Positions 33,672-43,296 are shown, counted from the stretch's first letter. The stretch: DNA of 64,000 nt from Massilia sp. PDC64 (GCF_900101265.1 NZ_FMZS01000007.1:62001-126000), one strand, 5' to 3'. Notes: generated by a model from the sequence alone, not told the origin. Made by a program: numbers and translations.

Positions 33672-36416
33672 TCAGCGGAACGAGTAGTTCACGCTCACGA
33701 ACGCGCTGCGGCCGCGCGGGTCCGTGTAGCTCGGGTCGTACCCGGCCAGGAAGAACCAGGCCTGGTTCGAGAACGGCGGATCCGCGTTGAACAGGTTCAG
33801 CACGCCCGCGCGCACCTTGAGCTGCTTGCTGATCGACCAGCTGCCCGTCAGGTCCCACAGCGAGTAATACTTCACGTGGTTCGGCGGCAGCAGGGTGTCC
33901 GTGTACGGGTCGTAGGTCGTGTTCTGGTCCGTGTAGCCCATCGAGTACTGGTTCGCCAGGGTGAGCGTGACCGGGCCGTTGTCCCATTCGAAGTTCACGC
34001 GGTGGCGCCATTTCTGGATCGCCTGGTCGTTCAGGAACACGCCCAGGTTCGTGCGGAACGGTTCCTGCGGACCGAACTGGCGGTCGTAGTGCAGGATCAG
34101 GGTGCCGGACAGGTTGACGCCGAAGCGGCCCCACGGTCCGCGCTCGCTGCGCCAGTCGCCGGCGATGTCGAAGCCCGACGTCTTCAGTTTGCCCTGGTTT
34201 TCCTTCATCAAGAGGATGTTGGTGATGAAGCCGTCCTCGTCGCGCTGGATGTACTTGCCGTTGTACGCCGCCGGGTTTTCGATGATGACCTGCTCGCCCA
34301 GGGTGCTGATCACGTCGCGCTTCTCGATGTTCCAGTAGTCGATCGAAAGGCTCGTGCGCTTGACGGGTTCGAACACGACGCCCAGCGAGAACTCGCGCGA
34401 TTTCTCCGGCTTCAGGTTCGGGTTCGAACGGCGTTCCACGTCCCACTGGTCGGTACACGTATCGATGCTGCCTTCCTGCTTCACGCACTGCGGGTCGGTC
34501 AGGATGCCGGCCGTCGTGCCGAAGATCGTCGGGCGCTTCAGGTCCGACAGCGACGGCGCGCGGAAGCCCGTGCCCGCGGACGCGCGCAGCAGCAGCGACT
34601 GCATCGGCTGCCAGCGCAGGCCGATCTTCGGATTGGTCGTGTTGCCCACTTCGCTGTAGTGGTCGTAGCGCACCGCGAACTGCATCTCGAGTTCCTTGGT
34701 GAACGGCGCGACCACCTCCGTGAACACGGACGCCACCTTGCGCGTGTTGTCCGCGGTCTCGATGTCGGCCAGTTCGCCGGCCGGGATCGTGCTGTCGCGG
34801 TCGCCCTGGATGTTATTCGAGCGCAGCAGGTCCGACGGCCTGAACGTCTGGTGCTCGTGGCGCAGTTCGCCGCCGACCGCCAGCGCCAGGTCGCCGCCGG
34901 CCAGCGTCGTCAAGGAGCGCGACATCTTGCCGTCGAGGGACGTCGACACGCCCTTCGCATTGCGGGCGTCGTCGTTGATCCGGATGCTGTTGATGAGGTC
35001 CCGGCCCGCCTGCGACGACGGCCCGAACGGATTGATCAATCCCGAGCGCACGCCGGCCTCGAACTTATCGTACAGGAAGTAACCGTCGACGTACGAGTCG
35101 ACGGCCTTGTTCTCGGCGCGGCCCAGCGCCACGTCGTAGTCCCAGCCTTTGATGGTACCCGTGGCACCCAGCAGCAGGCGCTGGCCGGTGCTCGTCACGT
35201 CGTTGGTGCGGTTGCCCGCTTCCGACATCCGGTAGCGGATCCGGTTGACCGTGGCGGGCAGGCCTGGCGCCGACAGCGCGTTGCGGTACGCCTCCGGCAG
35301 GATGCTGACGGGCAGGTTGCGCAGGGTCGACACCGGGTTCGGCGACAGCACATATTTGGTCTTGGCCTGCGTCTGCACCAGCTCCGCAAACAGCTGGTTG
35401 TCCGGATCGAGCTGGAAAGTCGCGCGGCCGATGAAGCCGATCTTGCGCGAGTCCGGGTAGATCTCCGTGTCTTCCATGTAGTCGTAGCTACAGCCGGCCA
35501 CGCCGCCCGGGCCCTTCTCGGCATACACGGTGGCGGGCGGATTGCACTTCGGCGCGCTCGGGTTGACGCGGCTCGCACGGCTGCCGGCCGGCAGCAGGCC
35601 AGCGCCGATCAGGGCGGCACGCTGCGCGGCCGAGATGTCGATATTGGCCGGGAACGTGTTGCTGGACATCTGCGCCGGCAGGGTCGTCGCGAGCGGATGC
35701 TCGGAGATGAAGCGGCGCTGGCCGGAACGCAGGCGGTCGAGCTGCTGGATGTCCAGCACGCCGAACACGTTGAAGCGGTCGGTCGTCAAATCGCCCGTGC
35801 CGCCGCTGAGGCTCAGCGTCTTCTTGCCCGCCCCGCCCTGCTGCGTGCCCGCGGCCGACGCGGCCAGGTCGATGCCCGTGTAATCCTTGCGCGTGATGAA
35901 GTTGATCACGCCGCCGATGGCATCGGTACCGTAGATCGCGGAGGCGCCATCCTTCAGCACCTCGACGCGCTGGATCGCGCCGGCCGGGATATTGTTCAGG
36001 TCGACGCCCGAATTATCGCCGGGCGATGCGAAGTTGGCGAGGCGGCGGCCGTTCAGCAGGATCAGCGTGGACGACACGCCGAGGCCGCGCAGGTTGGCGC
36101 CATTGAGGCCGCGCTGGCCGGACGTGCCGTCCGTGATGCTGGGACCGTCCGTCACCGGCGCCGTGTTCGCGCTGATGTTCTTGACCAGTTCCGCGGCCGT
36201 CGTCGCGCCCATCTTCTCGATGTCCTCGCGCGAGATCAGCTGCACGGGCAGCGCGGTCTCCGTGTCGATGCGCTTGATCGACGAGCCGGTGATCTCCACG
36301 CGGTGCATCTTCGGTTCGTCGGCCTGCGTCTGCGCGGTCGCGTGCTGCGCCATGAGCGCCGCGACCGCCGCCGCGAGTATGGTCGGTTGCAGGGCTCTCG
36401 AAATGTGCTTGGTCAT
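33672..36416 (-). CDS. TonB-dependent outer-membrane receptor of the cyanophycin-type locus
   Basis: A 914-aa receptor with signal peptide (cleavage near QHATAQ, about residue 28). The plug contains HRVEITGSSIKRID, NLRGLGVSSTLILLNGRRLAN and VEVLKDGASAIYGTDAIGGVINFIT. The long barrel ends in SVNYSFR, where the usual terminal aromatic is replaced by Phe-Arg. GGGAGAG precedes ATG 36416. It lies 34 bp after the RpiR regulator and 1 bp before cyanophycinase, so all three are likely one operon. The probable cargo is a dipeptide or short oligomer released by the cyanophycinase. Confidence 0.88.
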   Translation of the reverse strand: MTKHISRALQPTILAAAVAALMAQHATAQTQADEPKMHRVEITGSSIKRIDTETALPVQLISREDIEKMGATTAAELVKNISANTAPVTDGPSITDGTSGQRGLNGANLRGLGVSSTLILLNGRRLANFASPGDNSGVDLNNIPAGAIQRVEVLKDGASAIYGTDAIGGVINFITRKDYTGIDLAASAAGTQQGGAGKKTLSLSGGTGDLTTDRFNVFGVLDIQQLDRLRSGQRRFISEHPLATTLPAQMSSNTFPANIDISAAQRAALIGAGLLPAGSRASRVNPSAPKCNPPATVYAEKGPGGVAGCSYDYMEDTEIYPDSRKIGFIGRATFQLDPDNQLFAELVQTQAKTKYVLSPNPVSTLRNLPVSILPEAYRNALSAPGLPATVNRIRYRMSEAGNRTNDVTSTGQRLLLGATGTIKGWDYDVALGRAENKAVDSYVDGYFLYDKFEAGVRSGLINPFGPSSQAGRDLINSIRINDDARNAKGVSTSLDGKMSRSLTTLAGGDLALAVGGELRHEHQTFRPSDLLRSNNIQGDRDSTIPAGELADIETADNTRKVASVFTEVVAPFTKELEMQFAVRYDHYSEVGNTTNPKIGLRWQPMQSLLLRASAGTGFRAPSLSDLKRPTIFGTTAGILTDPQCVKQEGSIDTCTDQWDVERRSNPNLKPEKSREFSLGVVFEPVKRTSLSIDYWNIEKRDVISTLGEQVIIENPAAYNGKYIQRDEDGFITNILLMKENQGKLKTSGFDIAGDWRSERGPWGRFGVNLSGTLILHYDRQFGPQEPFRTNLGVFLNDQAIQKWRHRVNFEWDNGPVTLTLANQYSMGYTDQNTTYDPYTDTLLPPNHVKYYSLWDLTGSWSISKQLKVRAGVLNLFNADPPFSNQAWFFLAGYDPSYTDPRGRSAFVSVNYSFR

Positions 36417-36450
36417 GCGGTGCTCTCCCTCTTGGTGTCTTGGTTATGAC

Positions 36451-37380
36451 TCAGGTTTTTTTGACGAGCTTGCGAATCTGGTGTTCACCGTAGAGATACG
36501 CGGCGATGGCTTCGGTGTGGCGGGCCGCCTTGGCCACGTTGGCCTTGTTGGACGTCATCAGCGACACGGCCAGCGCTTCGATGACGGCCAGCGCGGCGCT
36601 CGAACTGCTGGGCAGCACCGGGTGCGCGCTGTGCGCGTACAGCACGTGGTGTCCCAGTTCGGCGAGCGGCGACGCGGGCGAATCGGTGATGGAGACGATG
36701 GTCGCGCCGGCATCGCGCGCGAACCGCGTCAGCGACGCCGCGTCCAGCGTGTAGCGTGGCAGCGAGATCACGACCAGCACATCCTTGTCCGTGATGGTCG
36801 CGAGGTGACTCGCCGCGACTTCCGTGCCGCCGCTCGCCGCCGCTTCCACGACGTGGCGGCAGAACGGCTGCAAATGCATCGCGAGCGTACCGGCCAGGAA
36901 CGACGACAGGCCGAACCCCAGCACATACACCGTGCGCGCCTTGGTGAGCACCGTGCCGACGCGGTCGATCTCGTTGCCGGCCAGGCCGCGCCGGGTCGCC
37001 GTCAGCGCCGCTTCCGCATAGCCCAGGCTTTCGAGTGCCGGCGACGCTTTCGCGGCGCGCCGTGCGATCGTGCTGCGCAGCTTTTCGACGGGCTGCAGCA
37101 CCGATTGCAGCGTCTCCGCCACCGCGCCGCGCATCGCCGCGTAATTTTTAAAACCGAGATCGCGCGCGAAGCGGCTGATGGTCGCCGTCGACACGGCGCA
37201 CGCGTCGGCGAGTTCCTCGATGCCGAGCGCCGTCACGCGCACCTGGTTGCGCAGCACGTAATCCGCGATCGCACGGTTCGACGCCGACCCCTCGGCCAGC
37301 ACCCGCAGCAGCGACTGGCCGAGCGAAGACTCGGCGAAACCGATGTCGGGCGAAGCGCTGGACGGGGCGGCAGGAACCAT
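36451..37380 (-). CDS. MurR/RpiR family transcriptional regulator
   Basis: About 309 aa from ATG 37380; an in-frame TTG at 37395 is the alternative. The N-terminal HTH_6 domain shows IADYVLRNQVRVTALGIEELA and CAVSTATISRFARDLGFKNYA. The C-terminal SIS domain (RVGTVLTKARTVYVLGFGLSS, DVLVVISLPRYTLDA, TIVSITDSPASPLAELG) normally binds phosphosugars or related effectors. Local control of the divergent amidohydrolase/YfcC genes and of its own operon is the simplest role. Effector unknown. Confidence 0.9.
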   Translation of the reverse strand: MVPAAPSSASPDIGFAESSLGQSLLRVLAEGSASNRAIADYVLRNQVRVTALGIEELADACAVSTATISRFARDLGFKNYAAMRGAVAETLQSVLQPVEKLRSTIARRAAKASPALESLGYAEAALTATRRGLAGNEIDRVGTVLTKARTVYVLGFGLSSFLAGTLAMHLQPFCRHVVEAAASGGTEVAASHLATITDKDVLVVISLPRYTLDAASLTRFARDAGATIVSITDSPASPLAELGHHVLYAHSAHPVLPSSSSAALAVIEALAVSLMTSNKANVAKAARHTEAIAAYLYGEHQIRKLVKKT

Positions 37381-37450
37381 GTGACCGGATGTCAATGAGT
37401 TAATGTTTTTTAATGTAAAACAGGTGCGGCGCCCAACTCAACAACATTTT

Positions 37451-37466
37451 TGAAAATATTCTTTCA
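37451..37466. promoter_or_regulatory. Candidate RpiR operator between the divergent operons
   Basis: TGAAAATATTCTTTCA is an imperfect palindrome (TGAAA...TTTCA) in the A/T-rich 37396-37532 divergent control region. The region also holds the repeated TTAATGTTTTTTAATGT. Location favours an RpiR site. The match is weak. Confidence 0.35.
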
Positions 37467-37532
37467 TCGATTTACGTTGTGTAAAAATTCATACATAATC
37501 GGCCGCAGACCGACGCCAGGAGAAACGTCCGC

Positions 37533-38651
37533 ATGCATACGAAGACCCATCCGATCGCGACCGAACCGGGCGTCGCCAGCTACCGGCTCACGGCCTACCA
37601 CTACGGCAGCGCAGGCAGCGGCAAGAAGGTTTATATCCAGGCGTCGCTGCACGCAGACGAGGTTCCGGCGATGCTCGTCGCGCACGTCCTGCGGCGCGAA
37701 CTCGAACGGCTCGATGCCGAAGGGCGCATCCGCGGCGAAGTGATCCTCGTACCCGCCGCGAATCCGATCGGGCTGTCGCAAATCGTGCACGGCACGCCGT
37801 TCGGGCGCTTCGACCTCGGCACCGGCACCAATTTCAATCGCGCGTTCCGCCACGTGGCCGACGAACTCAAAACGGTCCTGGCAAGTCGCCTCGGTCCGGA
37901 CGCGGCCGCGAACGTGGCAGCGATCCGCGCCGAGGCTCGCAACGCTGTCGCGCGGTGGGAGCCGCAAGACGCGACCCAGGTGCTGAAAAAGACGCTGCTG
38001 GGCATGGCGATCGACGCCGACATCGTGCTCGATCTGCACTGCGACAACGAGGCGCTGCTGCACGTCTATACCGGCCCCGCGCTGGCGGACCGCGTGGCAC
38101 CGCTGGCGACGCTGCTCGGTGCGCGCGCGTATCTGCTGTCCGCGGGTTCGGGCGGCGAGCCGTTCGACGAGGCGTGCAGCCGCCTGTGGTGGGACCTCGC
38201 GGAACACTTCGGCCCATCGATCCCGATTCCGCCCGCCTGCGCCGCCGTCACGGTGGAACTGCGCGGCGAGATGGACGTGCGCTACGATTACGCCGAGCAG
38301 GATGCGCACGCGCTGCTGCAATTCCTCGCGCGCGAAGGCATCATCGACGTCCCGCACGAGGCCCTGCCCGCGCCGCTGTGCGCGGCGTCGCCGCTGGAAG
38401 CCGTGGAGCCGCTGCACGCGCCGCAGACGGGCGTGCTCGTGTTCCTGAAAGCGCTGGGCGACGAGGTCAAGGCGGGCGACGCCGTCGCCGACATCGTCAA
38501 CCCGGTCACCGGCGACACGGCCACGGTGCATGCGAGCCGCGACGGCCTGCTGTTCGCGAGCACGGCGCACCGCCACCTGCTGCGCGGGATGCACATCTGT
38601 AAGATCGCGGGGACGACGCCCTTCCGTTCGGGTTCTCTACTGAGTCAATGA
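37533..38651 (+). CDS. Succinylglutamate desuccinylase/aspartoacylase-family zinc hydrolase (M14-like)
   Basis: A 372-aa cytoplasmic metallohydrolase. The zinc motif HADE (His40, Glu43) is in YIQASLHADEVPAML, the third ligand His is near residue 169 in VLDLHCDNEA, and the catalytic Glu region is VTVELRGEMDV. A C-terminal beta-rich domain (GVLVFLKALGDEVKAG onward) completes the AstE/AspA layout. The family hydrolyses N-acyl or amide bonds of aspartate and related amino acids. Next to a secreted cyanophycinase it is a candidate for splitting beta-Asp-Arg or a related isopeptide. That substrate is inference. AGGAGAAA precedes the ATG. Confidence 0.85.
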   Translation: MHTKTHPIATEPGVASYRLTAYHYGSAGSGKKVYIQASLHADEVPAMLVAHVLRRELERLDAEGRIRGEVILVPAANPIGLSQIVHGTPFGRFDLGTGTNFNRAFRHVADELKTVLASRLGPDAAANVAAIRAEARNAVARWEPQDATQVLKKTLLGMAIDADIVLDLHCDNEALLHVYTGPALADRVAPLATLLGARAYLLSAGSGGEPFDEACSRLWWDLAEHFGPSIPIPPACAAVTVELRGEMDVRYDYAEQDAHALLQFLAREGIIDVPHEALPAPLCAASPLEAVEPLHAPQTGVLVFLKALGDEVKAGDAVADIVNPVTGDTATVHASRDGLLFASTAHRHLLRGMHICKIAGTTPFRSGSLLSQ

Positions 38652-40039
38652 TCATGCGCCTGCGAATTCCCAATACCTTCGTGCTGCTGTTCGCGATCCT
38701 CGCGCTGATCGCGCTGGCGACGTGGTTCATCCCCGGCGGGAAGTACGAGACGCACCTCGTGAACGGCAAGCAGCTCATCGACCCGGCCTCGTTCCACTAC
38801 GTCGAGAGCGCGCCGCAAGGCCTCGTCGCGCTGATGAAGGCGCCCATCAAGGGCTTTGTAGAAGCGGCGCAGATCATCGGTTTCGTGCTCGTCGTCGGCG
38901 GCGCGTTCGCCGTCGTGCAGAAGACCGATGCGATCGACACGGGCATCCGCTCGATCGCCCGCATGCACGAGCACTCGGCGCTCGTGCGCGCCGCGCTGAT
39001 CCCCGTCTTCGTCACCCTGTTCTCGCTGGGCGGCGCCACGTTCGGCATGAACGAGGAAGCGATTCCGTTCGTGCTGATCTTCGTGCCGCTCGCGCTGGCG
39101 CTCGGCTACGACACCATCGTCGGCGTGTCGATTCCCTTCCTCGGTTCGCAGGCCGGCTTCGGCGCGGCGTTCCTCAATCCGTTCAACGTCGGCATCGCGC
39201 AAGGCATCGCGGGCGTGCCCGTGTTTTCGGGGATCGGGTATCGCCTGATCGTGTGGGTGGCGACGACGACCGTCACGATCCTGTTTCTGATGTGGTACGC
39301 GGCGCGCGTAAAACAGAACCCGACATTGAGTCCGACCTATGTGCTGGACCAGACGCGGCGCCAGGAACAGCCGGCGTCCACGCACCTGAGCGACCGCATG
39401 ACGGGCCGGCACAAGGCCGTGCTGGCGATCTTCGCGCTGTCGCTGGCGGCGATGGTGGTCGGCGTGGTGAAATTCGACTGGTACATCGACGAGATCGCGG
39501 CGCTGTTCCTGTCCATGGCGATCGTCGTGGGGATCGTCGGGCGGCTGGGGCCCGACAACTGGGTGGCGGCCTTCATGCAGGGTGCGAAAGACCTGGCGCC
39601 GACGGCCCTCGTGATCGCGATCGCGCGCGGCACGATGATCCTCGCGCGCGACGCCCACATCATCGACACGATGCTGCACGGCCTGATGCCGCTCGTGCAG
39701 TCGAGCCACCCCGTGTTCGCAGCGCAGAAGATGTACCTGATCCAGTCGGTGATCAACTTCTTCATCCACTCGGGCACGGGCCAGGCCGCGCTGACGATGC
39801 CGATCATGGCACCGCTCGCGGACCTCGTGGGCGTCACGCGCCAGACCGCGATCCTCGCCTTCCAGCTGGGAGAATTGTCGACGCCGATGATCCCGACGTC
39901 CGGCATCACGGTCGGCGTGCTCGCGCTCGGGCGCGTGCCGTGGATCACATGGGCCAAGTGGATGATCCCGCTGCAGCTGATCTACCTCGTGCTGGCCCTC
40001 GTGCTGCTCGTGCCCCCCTGCCTGATGCAGTGGGGCTGA
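38648..40039 (+). CDS. YfcC family (C4-dicarboxylate/amino-acid type) carrier
   Basis: A 463-aa inner-membrane protein with about 12 hydrophobic segments. It shows YfcC/ArcD-superfamily features: RIPNTFVLLFAILALIALATWFIPGGKYE at the start, FSLGGATFGMNEEAIPF, and the C-terminal HSGTGQAALTMPIMAPLADLVG with FQLGELSTPMIPTSG. The family includes putative basic amino acid or dicarboxylate carriers. Its start ATGA overlaps the stop of the zinc hydrolase. In this locus it would take up dipeptide, arginine or aspartate. The direction and cargo are not shown by sequence. Confidence 0.88.
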   Translation: MIMRLRIPNTFVLLFAILALIALATWFIPGGKYETHLVNGKQLIDPASFHYVESAPQGLVALMKAPIKGFVEAAQIIGFVLVVGGAFAVVQKTDAIDTGIRSIARMHEHSALVRAALIPVFVTLFSLGGATFGMNEEAIPFVLIFVPLALALGYDTIVGVSIPFLGSQAGFGAAFLNPFNVGIAQGIAGVPVFSGIGYRLIVWVATTTVTILFLMWYAARVKQNPTLSPTYVLDQTRRQEQPASTHLSDRMTGRHKAVLAIFALSLAAMVVGVVKFDWYIDEIAALFLSMAIVVGIVGRLGPDNWVAAFMQGAKDLAPTALVIAIARGTMILARDAHIIDTMLHGLMPLVQSSHPVFAAQKMYLIQSVINFFIHSGTGQAALTMPIMAPLADLVGVTRQTAILAFQLGELSTPMIPTSGITVGVLALGRVPWITWAKWMIPLQLIYLVLALVLLVPPCLMQWG

Positions 40040-40060
40040 GCCACGCAGTAACAGCTCAGG

Positions 40061-41629
40061 TTACTTCGCGATCTTCACCAGCACCACGTCGTTCACGCGC
40101 ATCGGCACCTGCACGTTCGCGGTGCCGTTCGCCGCCACCTTCACGGTGCGCGTCTCGGGCTTGTCCACCGTCAGCGCCTGCAGCTTCGCGAGCTGGTCGG
40201 CCGTCAGGGTTTTCGGCTTGCCCATCTCGATGTAGGCCGTGTACGCATCGTTGGCCTTGAAGCCCGTGCGGTACACCTGGACGTGATACGTGCCCGGCTT
40301 CATGCCCTTCAGCGTGAGCTTCAGCGGCGTGCCGTTCTTCGTCGGCTGGACGGCGCCGAAGAACGGACGGTTCGTCTTGTTGCCCATGTCCGGCGTCTGG
40401 AAATCCCACGCCAGCACCTGCACGCCCTTCGCGTCCTTCGTCACCCAGCTTTGCTTGTCCGTGGTCTGGACCTGCTGGTCGCCCAGCGCGTTCATGTACT
40501 TGTAGGCGAACCAGGCGGCCTTGCGGATGCCCTGCGGGTTCATCAGGCCGAAGCCGCCTTCGAAAGGCGCGGTCGGCGGGCCCGGTTCCTCGAACAGGTC
40601 CGTGTAGGTCCAGTAGCTCATGCCCTGCGCGATGCCTTCCGTCGCCTTCAGCTTGGACAGGATGTAGGCGGCACTGATGTACGAATCGTGCACGAGGTCG
40701 CGCGGGTTGTAGCTCGTGCTCCATTCCGTGAAGTACAGCGGCAGCTTGGGCAGGTACGAGGCTTCGATCTCCTTGCGGACCTTGCGCACGTCGCCGACGA
40801 TGCCGTCCGGCGACGGCGACAGCTTCTGGTCGCCCTGGCCGTTCTCGTCCAGGAAGCCGCCGTCCACGCCGTAAGTGTGCGTGGCGATGAAGTCGACCGC
40901 CGCGCCACTCTTCTGTGTGTGCGCGAGGAATTCCGGCACCCAGGCTGCACCCGCCGTCGCCGGACCGCCCACGCGCAGCGTCGGGTCGATCGCCTTGATG
41001 GTCTTCGCGGTCAGGTCATACAGGTCGAAGTAGGCCTTCTGGTCGGCCTTTTCCCAGAAACCGTCCAGGTTCGGCTCGTTCCACACTTCGAAGAACCAGG
41101 TGCGCACTTCTTCCTTGCCGTAGCGCTGCTGCACGTGGCGCACGAAGGCATCGACGAGGCCGGCCCACAGCTCGGGTTTCGGGTGCGACGTATTGCCCTT
41201 CCAGTAGAAGATGCTGTTGTCCGACGTCTTCATCGCTTCCGGCGTGAAGCCCAGCTCGACGAACGGCTTGATGCCCATGCCCAGCAGCTTGTCGTACAGG
41301 TAGTCGATCTTCGTCCAGTCGTACACGGGCTTGCCGTCGACGACCTTGAACGTGCCCAGCACGTCGTGGAAGATGCCGTGGAAGCGGATGTAGCGGAAGC
41401 CCAGCTCATCCTTCGCGATCTTCAGCTGGGCCAGGCTGTCGTCGCGGATCAGCGTGCCCGGGTAATCGGAGCCCACCGATAGGTCGGCGAAGTGGTCGCG
41501 CGGGACGGTCGGCGCGTTCGCGTCGATGACGATCTGGCGCGCAGCGTCGGCGGCCAGGGCGGGCAGTGCGAACGGGGCGGAGAATGCCAGCGCCAGAGCG
41601 GCGCGCAGCACGGTGCGGCGGTGTCTCAT
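40061..41629 (-). CDS. Secreted GH39 glycoside hydrolase (beta-xylosidase-like)
   Basis: A 522-aa exported enzyme with an Arg-rich signal peptide (MRHRRTVLRAALALAF, cleavage near residue 27). The GH39 clan-A barrel has acid/base Glu185 in WNEPN and nucleophile Glu302 in YFTEWSTSYN. A C-terminal beta-sandwich starts near residue 375. It would release xylose or similar sugars from xylo-oligosaccharides. It is a single gene with a LacI-type operator TGTTTGCGCTAACA about 45 bp upstream, reminiscent of the xylan-regulon box described in Xanthomonas, which supports a xylan link. Confidence 0.88.
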   Translation of the reverse strand: MRHRRTVLRAALALAFSAPFALPALAADAARQIVIDANAPTVPRDHFADLSVGSDYPGTLIRDDSLAQLKIAKDELGFRYIRFHGIFHDVLGTFKVVDGKPVYDWTKIDYLYDKLLGMGIKPFVELGFTPEAMKTSDNSIFYWKGNTSHPKPELWAGLVDAFVRHVQQRYGKEEVRTWFFEVWNEPNLDGFWEKADQKAYFDLYDLTAKTIKAIDPTLRVGGPATAGAAWVPEFLAHTQKSGAAVDFIATHTYGVDGGFLDENGQGDQKLSPSPDGIVGDVRKVRKEIEASYLPKLPLYFTEWSTSYNPRDLVHDSYISAAYILSKLKATEGIAQGMSYWTYTDLFEEPGPPTAPFEGGFGLMNPQGIRKAAWFAYKYMNALGDQQVQTTDKQSWVTKDAKGVQVLAWDFQTPDMGNKTNRPFFGAVQPTKNGTPLKLTLKGMKPGTYHVQVYRTGFKANDAYTAYIEMGKPKTLTADQLAKLQALTVDKPETRTVKVAANGTANVQVPMRVNDVVLVKIAK

Positions 41630-41670
41630 GTCTATTGTCCTTTTACGTCGAAGCTCGCTTTTATGTGAAA

Positions 41671-41684
41671 TGTTTGCGCTAACA
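41671..41684. promoter_or_regulatory. LacI/XylR-type operator upstream of GH39
   Basis: TGTTTGCGCTAACA is a near-perfect palindrome around GCGC, 42 bp upstream of the GH39 ATG. It resembles the TGGTAGCGCTAACA box I recall for Xanthomonas xylan genes. A TTTAGTAAA motif like those near the GH2 genes follows at 41720-41728. Confidence 0.55.
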
Positions 41685-41845
41685 GTGCGAGTTGACGACA
41701 GGATAGAGGATAAGCGTCATTTAGTAAAATCAAAAAACCAAATGAAATCGCACAACATGATGTGTAAAAATGCCGGCGCCTGAGACGCCACCCGGAGGCG
41801 GCGTTTCTTCCTTGATTCCTGATGCGCGAATGGCAGCGCCCCTGG

Positions 41846-42994
41846 CTAGGCGCCGGGGTGCAGGATCACCTTGGTCCAACCGTGGTCGCGGTTATCGAAG
41901 TGCTGGTAGGCGTCGGGCGCCTGGTCCAGGCCCAGCTGATGGGACACGATGAACGATGGCTTGGCGCGGCCGGCGTGGATCAGGTCGCGCAGTGGGCGGT
42001 TGTAGGCCTTGACGGGGCACTGGCCGGTCGCGACACGCTGACCTTTGAGCCAGAGCATGCCCCAATCGAGCGCGATCTTCCCTTCTTTCTCCAGAGCGTC
42101 CGGGCCGTTCGGATCCTCCGGAACGAACACGCCGACCACCCCGATCCCGCCCGTGAACTTGACGGAGTTGACCAGGTTGTTCATGGTGAGGTTGGGACGC
42201 TCCTGGCGGTGGTGATGGTGGTCGTGGCACTGGTAGCCGACGCATTCGCAGCCCACATCCGCGCCAAGCCCGTGCGTCAGGTCCATGACCCGCTGCACCG
42301 GGTCTTCCTTCGAATAGTCGATCGCGATCGCGCCGATCGACTCGGCCAGCTTGAGCCGGTCGGAATGGCAGTCGACCACCATCACGCTGCAGGCGCCCTT
42401 GATCATCGCCGAGTGCGCAGCCATCAGGCCCACCGGCCCGGCGCCGTAGATGACCACCGCGTCGCCGGGCTTCATGCCGGCCAGCTCGGTTGCGTGCCAG
42501 CCGGTCGGGAAGATGTCGGCGCACATCACGTAGTCGGACTGCTTCTCCTCCGCATCGTCCGGCAGCTTCAGGCACATAAAGTCGGCCCAGGGCACACGCA
42601 GGAACTCGGCCTGGCCACCCTGCCATGGTCCCATGTCGGCAAAGCCGAAGGCGCCGCCGGCCACGCCGGGCTCGTTCGCCTTCAGGCAGTAGTTGGTGAG
42701 GCCGCGCTCGCAGTTCCTGCAGTGGCCACAGCTGATGTTGAAGGGCAGGCAGACCCAGTCACCGGGCTTGACCCGCTCGACCGCCGGTCCGACTTCCATG
42801 ACCACGCCGAGGTTCTCGTGACCGAAGATGCGCCCCTGCTCGAAATCGGTCCGGCCTTCGTACATGTGAAGGTCCGAGCCGCAGATGTTGGTGCTGGTGA
42901 TCCTGACGATGGCATCCGTTGGACGCTCGATCTTCGGGTCGGGTACGTTTTCGACTGCGACCTCATTGGGGCCGCGATAGACAACAGCTTTCAT
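41846..42994 (-). CDS. fdhA: Glutathione-independent formaldehyde dehydrogenase-type zinc alcohol dehydrogenase
   Basis: 382 aa from ATG 42994 (AGGAGT upstream); the frame continues to 43159 without similarity. Catalytic zinc ligands lie in NICGSDLHMYEG and FGHENLG. The structural zinc loop is CGHCRNCERGLTNYC. The Rossmann motif is VVIYGAGPVGLMAA. The overall pattern, including PTGWHATELAGMKPGD and TGQCPVKAYNRPL, is that of the FdhA/P. putida formaldehyde dismutase-dehydrogenase branch using NAD+. An odd His-rich loop CHDHHHHRQERPN (about residue 245) sits in the insertion that shields bound NAD in this family. It is monocistronic. The 42995-43295 stretch upstream holds no gene I trust. Confidence 0.88.
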   Translation of the reverse strand: MKAVVYRGPNEVAVENVPDPKIERPTDAIVRITSTNICGSDLHMYEGRTDFEQGRIFGHENLGVVMEVGPAVERVKPGDWVCLPFNISCGHCRNCERGLTNYCLKANEPGVAGGAFGFADMGPWQGGQAEFLRVPWADFMCLKLPDDAEEKQSDYVMCADIFPTGWHATELAGMKPGDAVVIYGAGPVGLMAAHSAMIKGACSVMVVDCHSDRLKLAESIGAIAIDYSKEDPVQRVMDLTHGLGADVGCECVGYQCHDHHHHRQERPNLTMNNLVNSVKFTGGIGVVGVFVPEDPNGPDALEKEGKIALDWGMLWLKGQRVATGQCPVKAYNRPLRDLIHAGRAKPSFIVSHQLGLDQAPDAYQHFDNRDHGWTKVILHPGA

Positions 42995-43296
42995 AAGATA
43001 CTCCTGTAACCGCCAGGATATGACCGCTTCGCATGACAGAACGGGCACGGCATCCTGGCGGTCCTTCGATGAACCCCACGACAAGCCCGTGGGACTGCCT
43101 GCCCACCGCCGAGCCATCTGGCGAACGCGGTAGCATTCGCCGCATATGGACTGACACATTCCCGTTTCAATATCGGGTCAATGGCTTATTTTTACTGGTT
43201 GCCTCAAGGCTTGCATTGTCGTGCCCGGCGTCATCGTATGCGCTCTGCATAATGTTGGTTAGTTGCATTACTCTTGATGGCGCGGCGATGAGGCAA

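Noticed and set aside
41526..41783. An 85-codon plus frame across the GH39 start and its operator
   Set aside because: It overlaps the GH39 signal peptide region antisense and shows no coherent protein features.
41788..41815. A hairpin ACGCCACC/GGCGGCGT followed by TTTCTTCC on the plus strand
   Set aside because: It is terminator-like, but only minus-strand genes flank it and the stem has a mismatch, so no transcript could be assigned.
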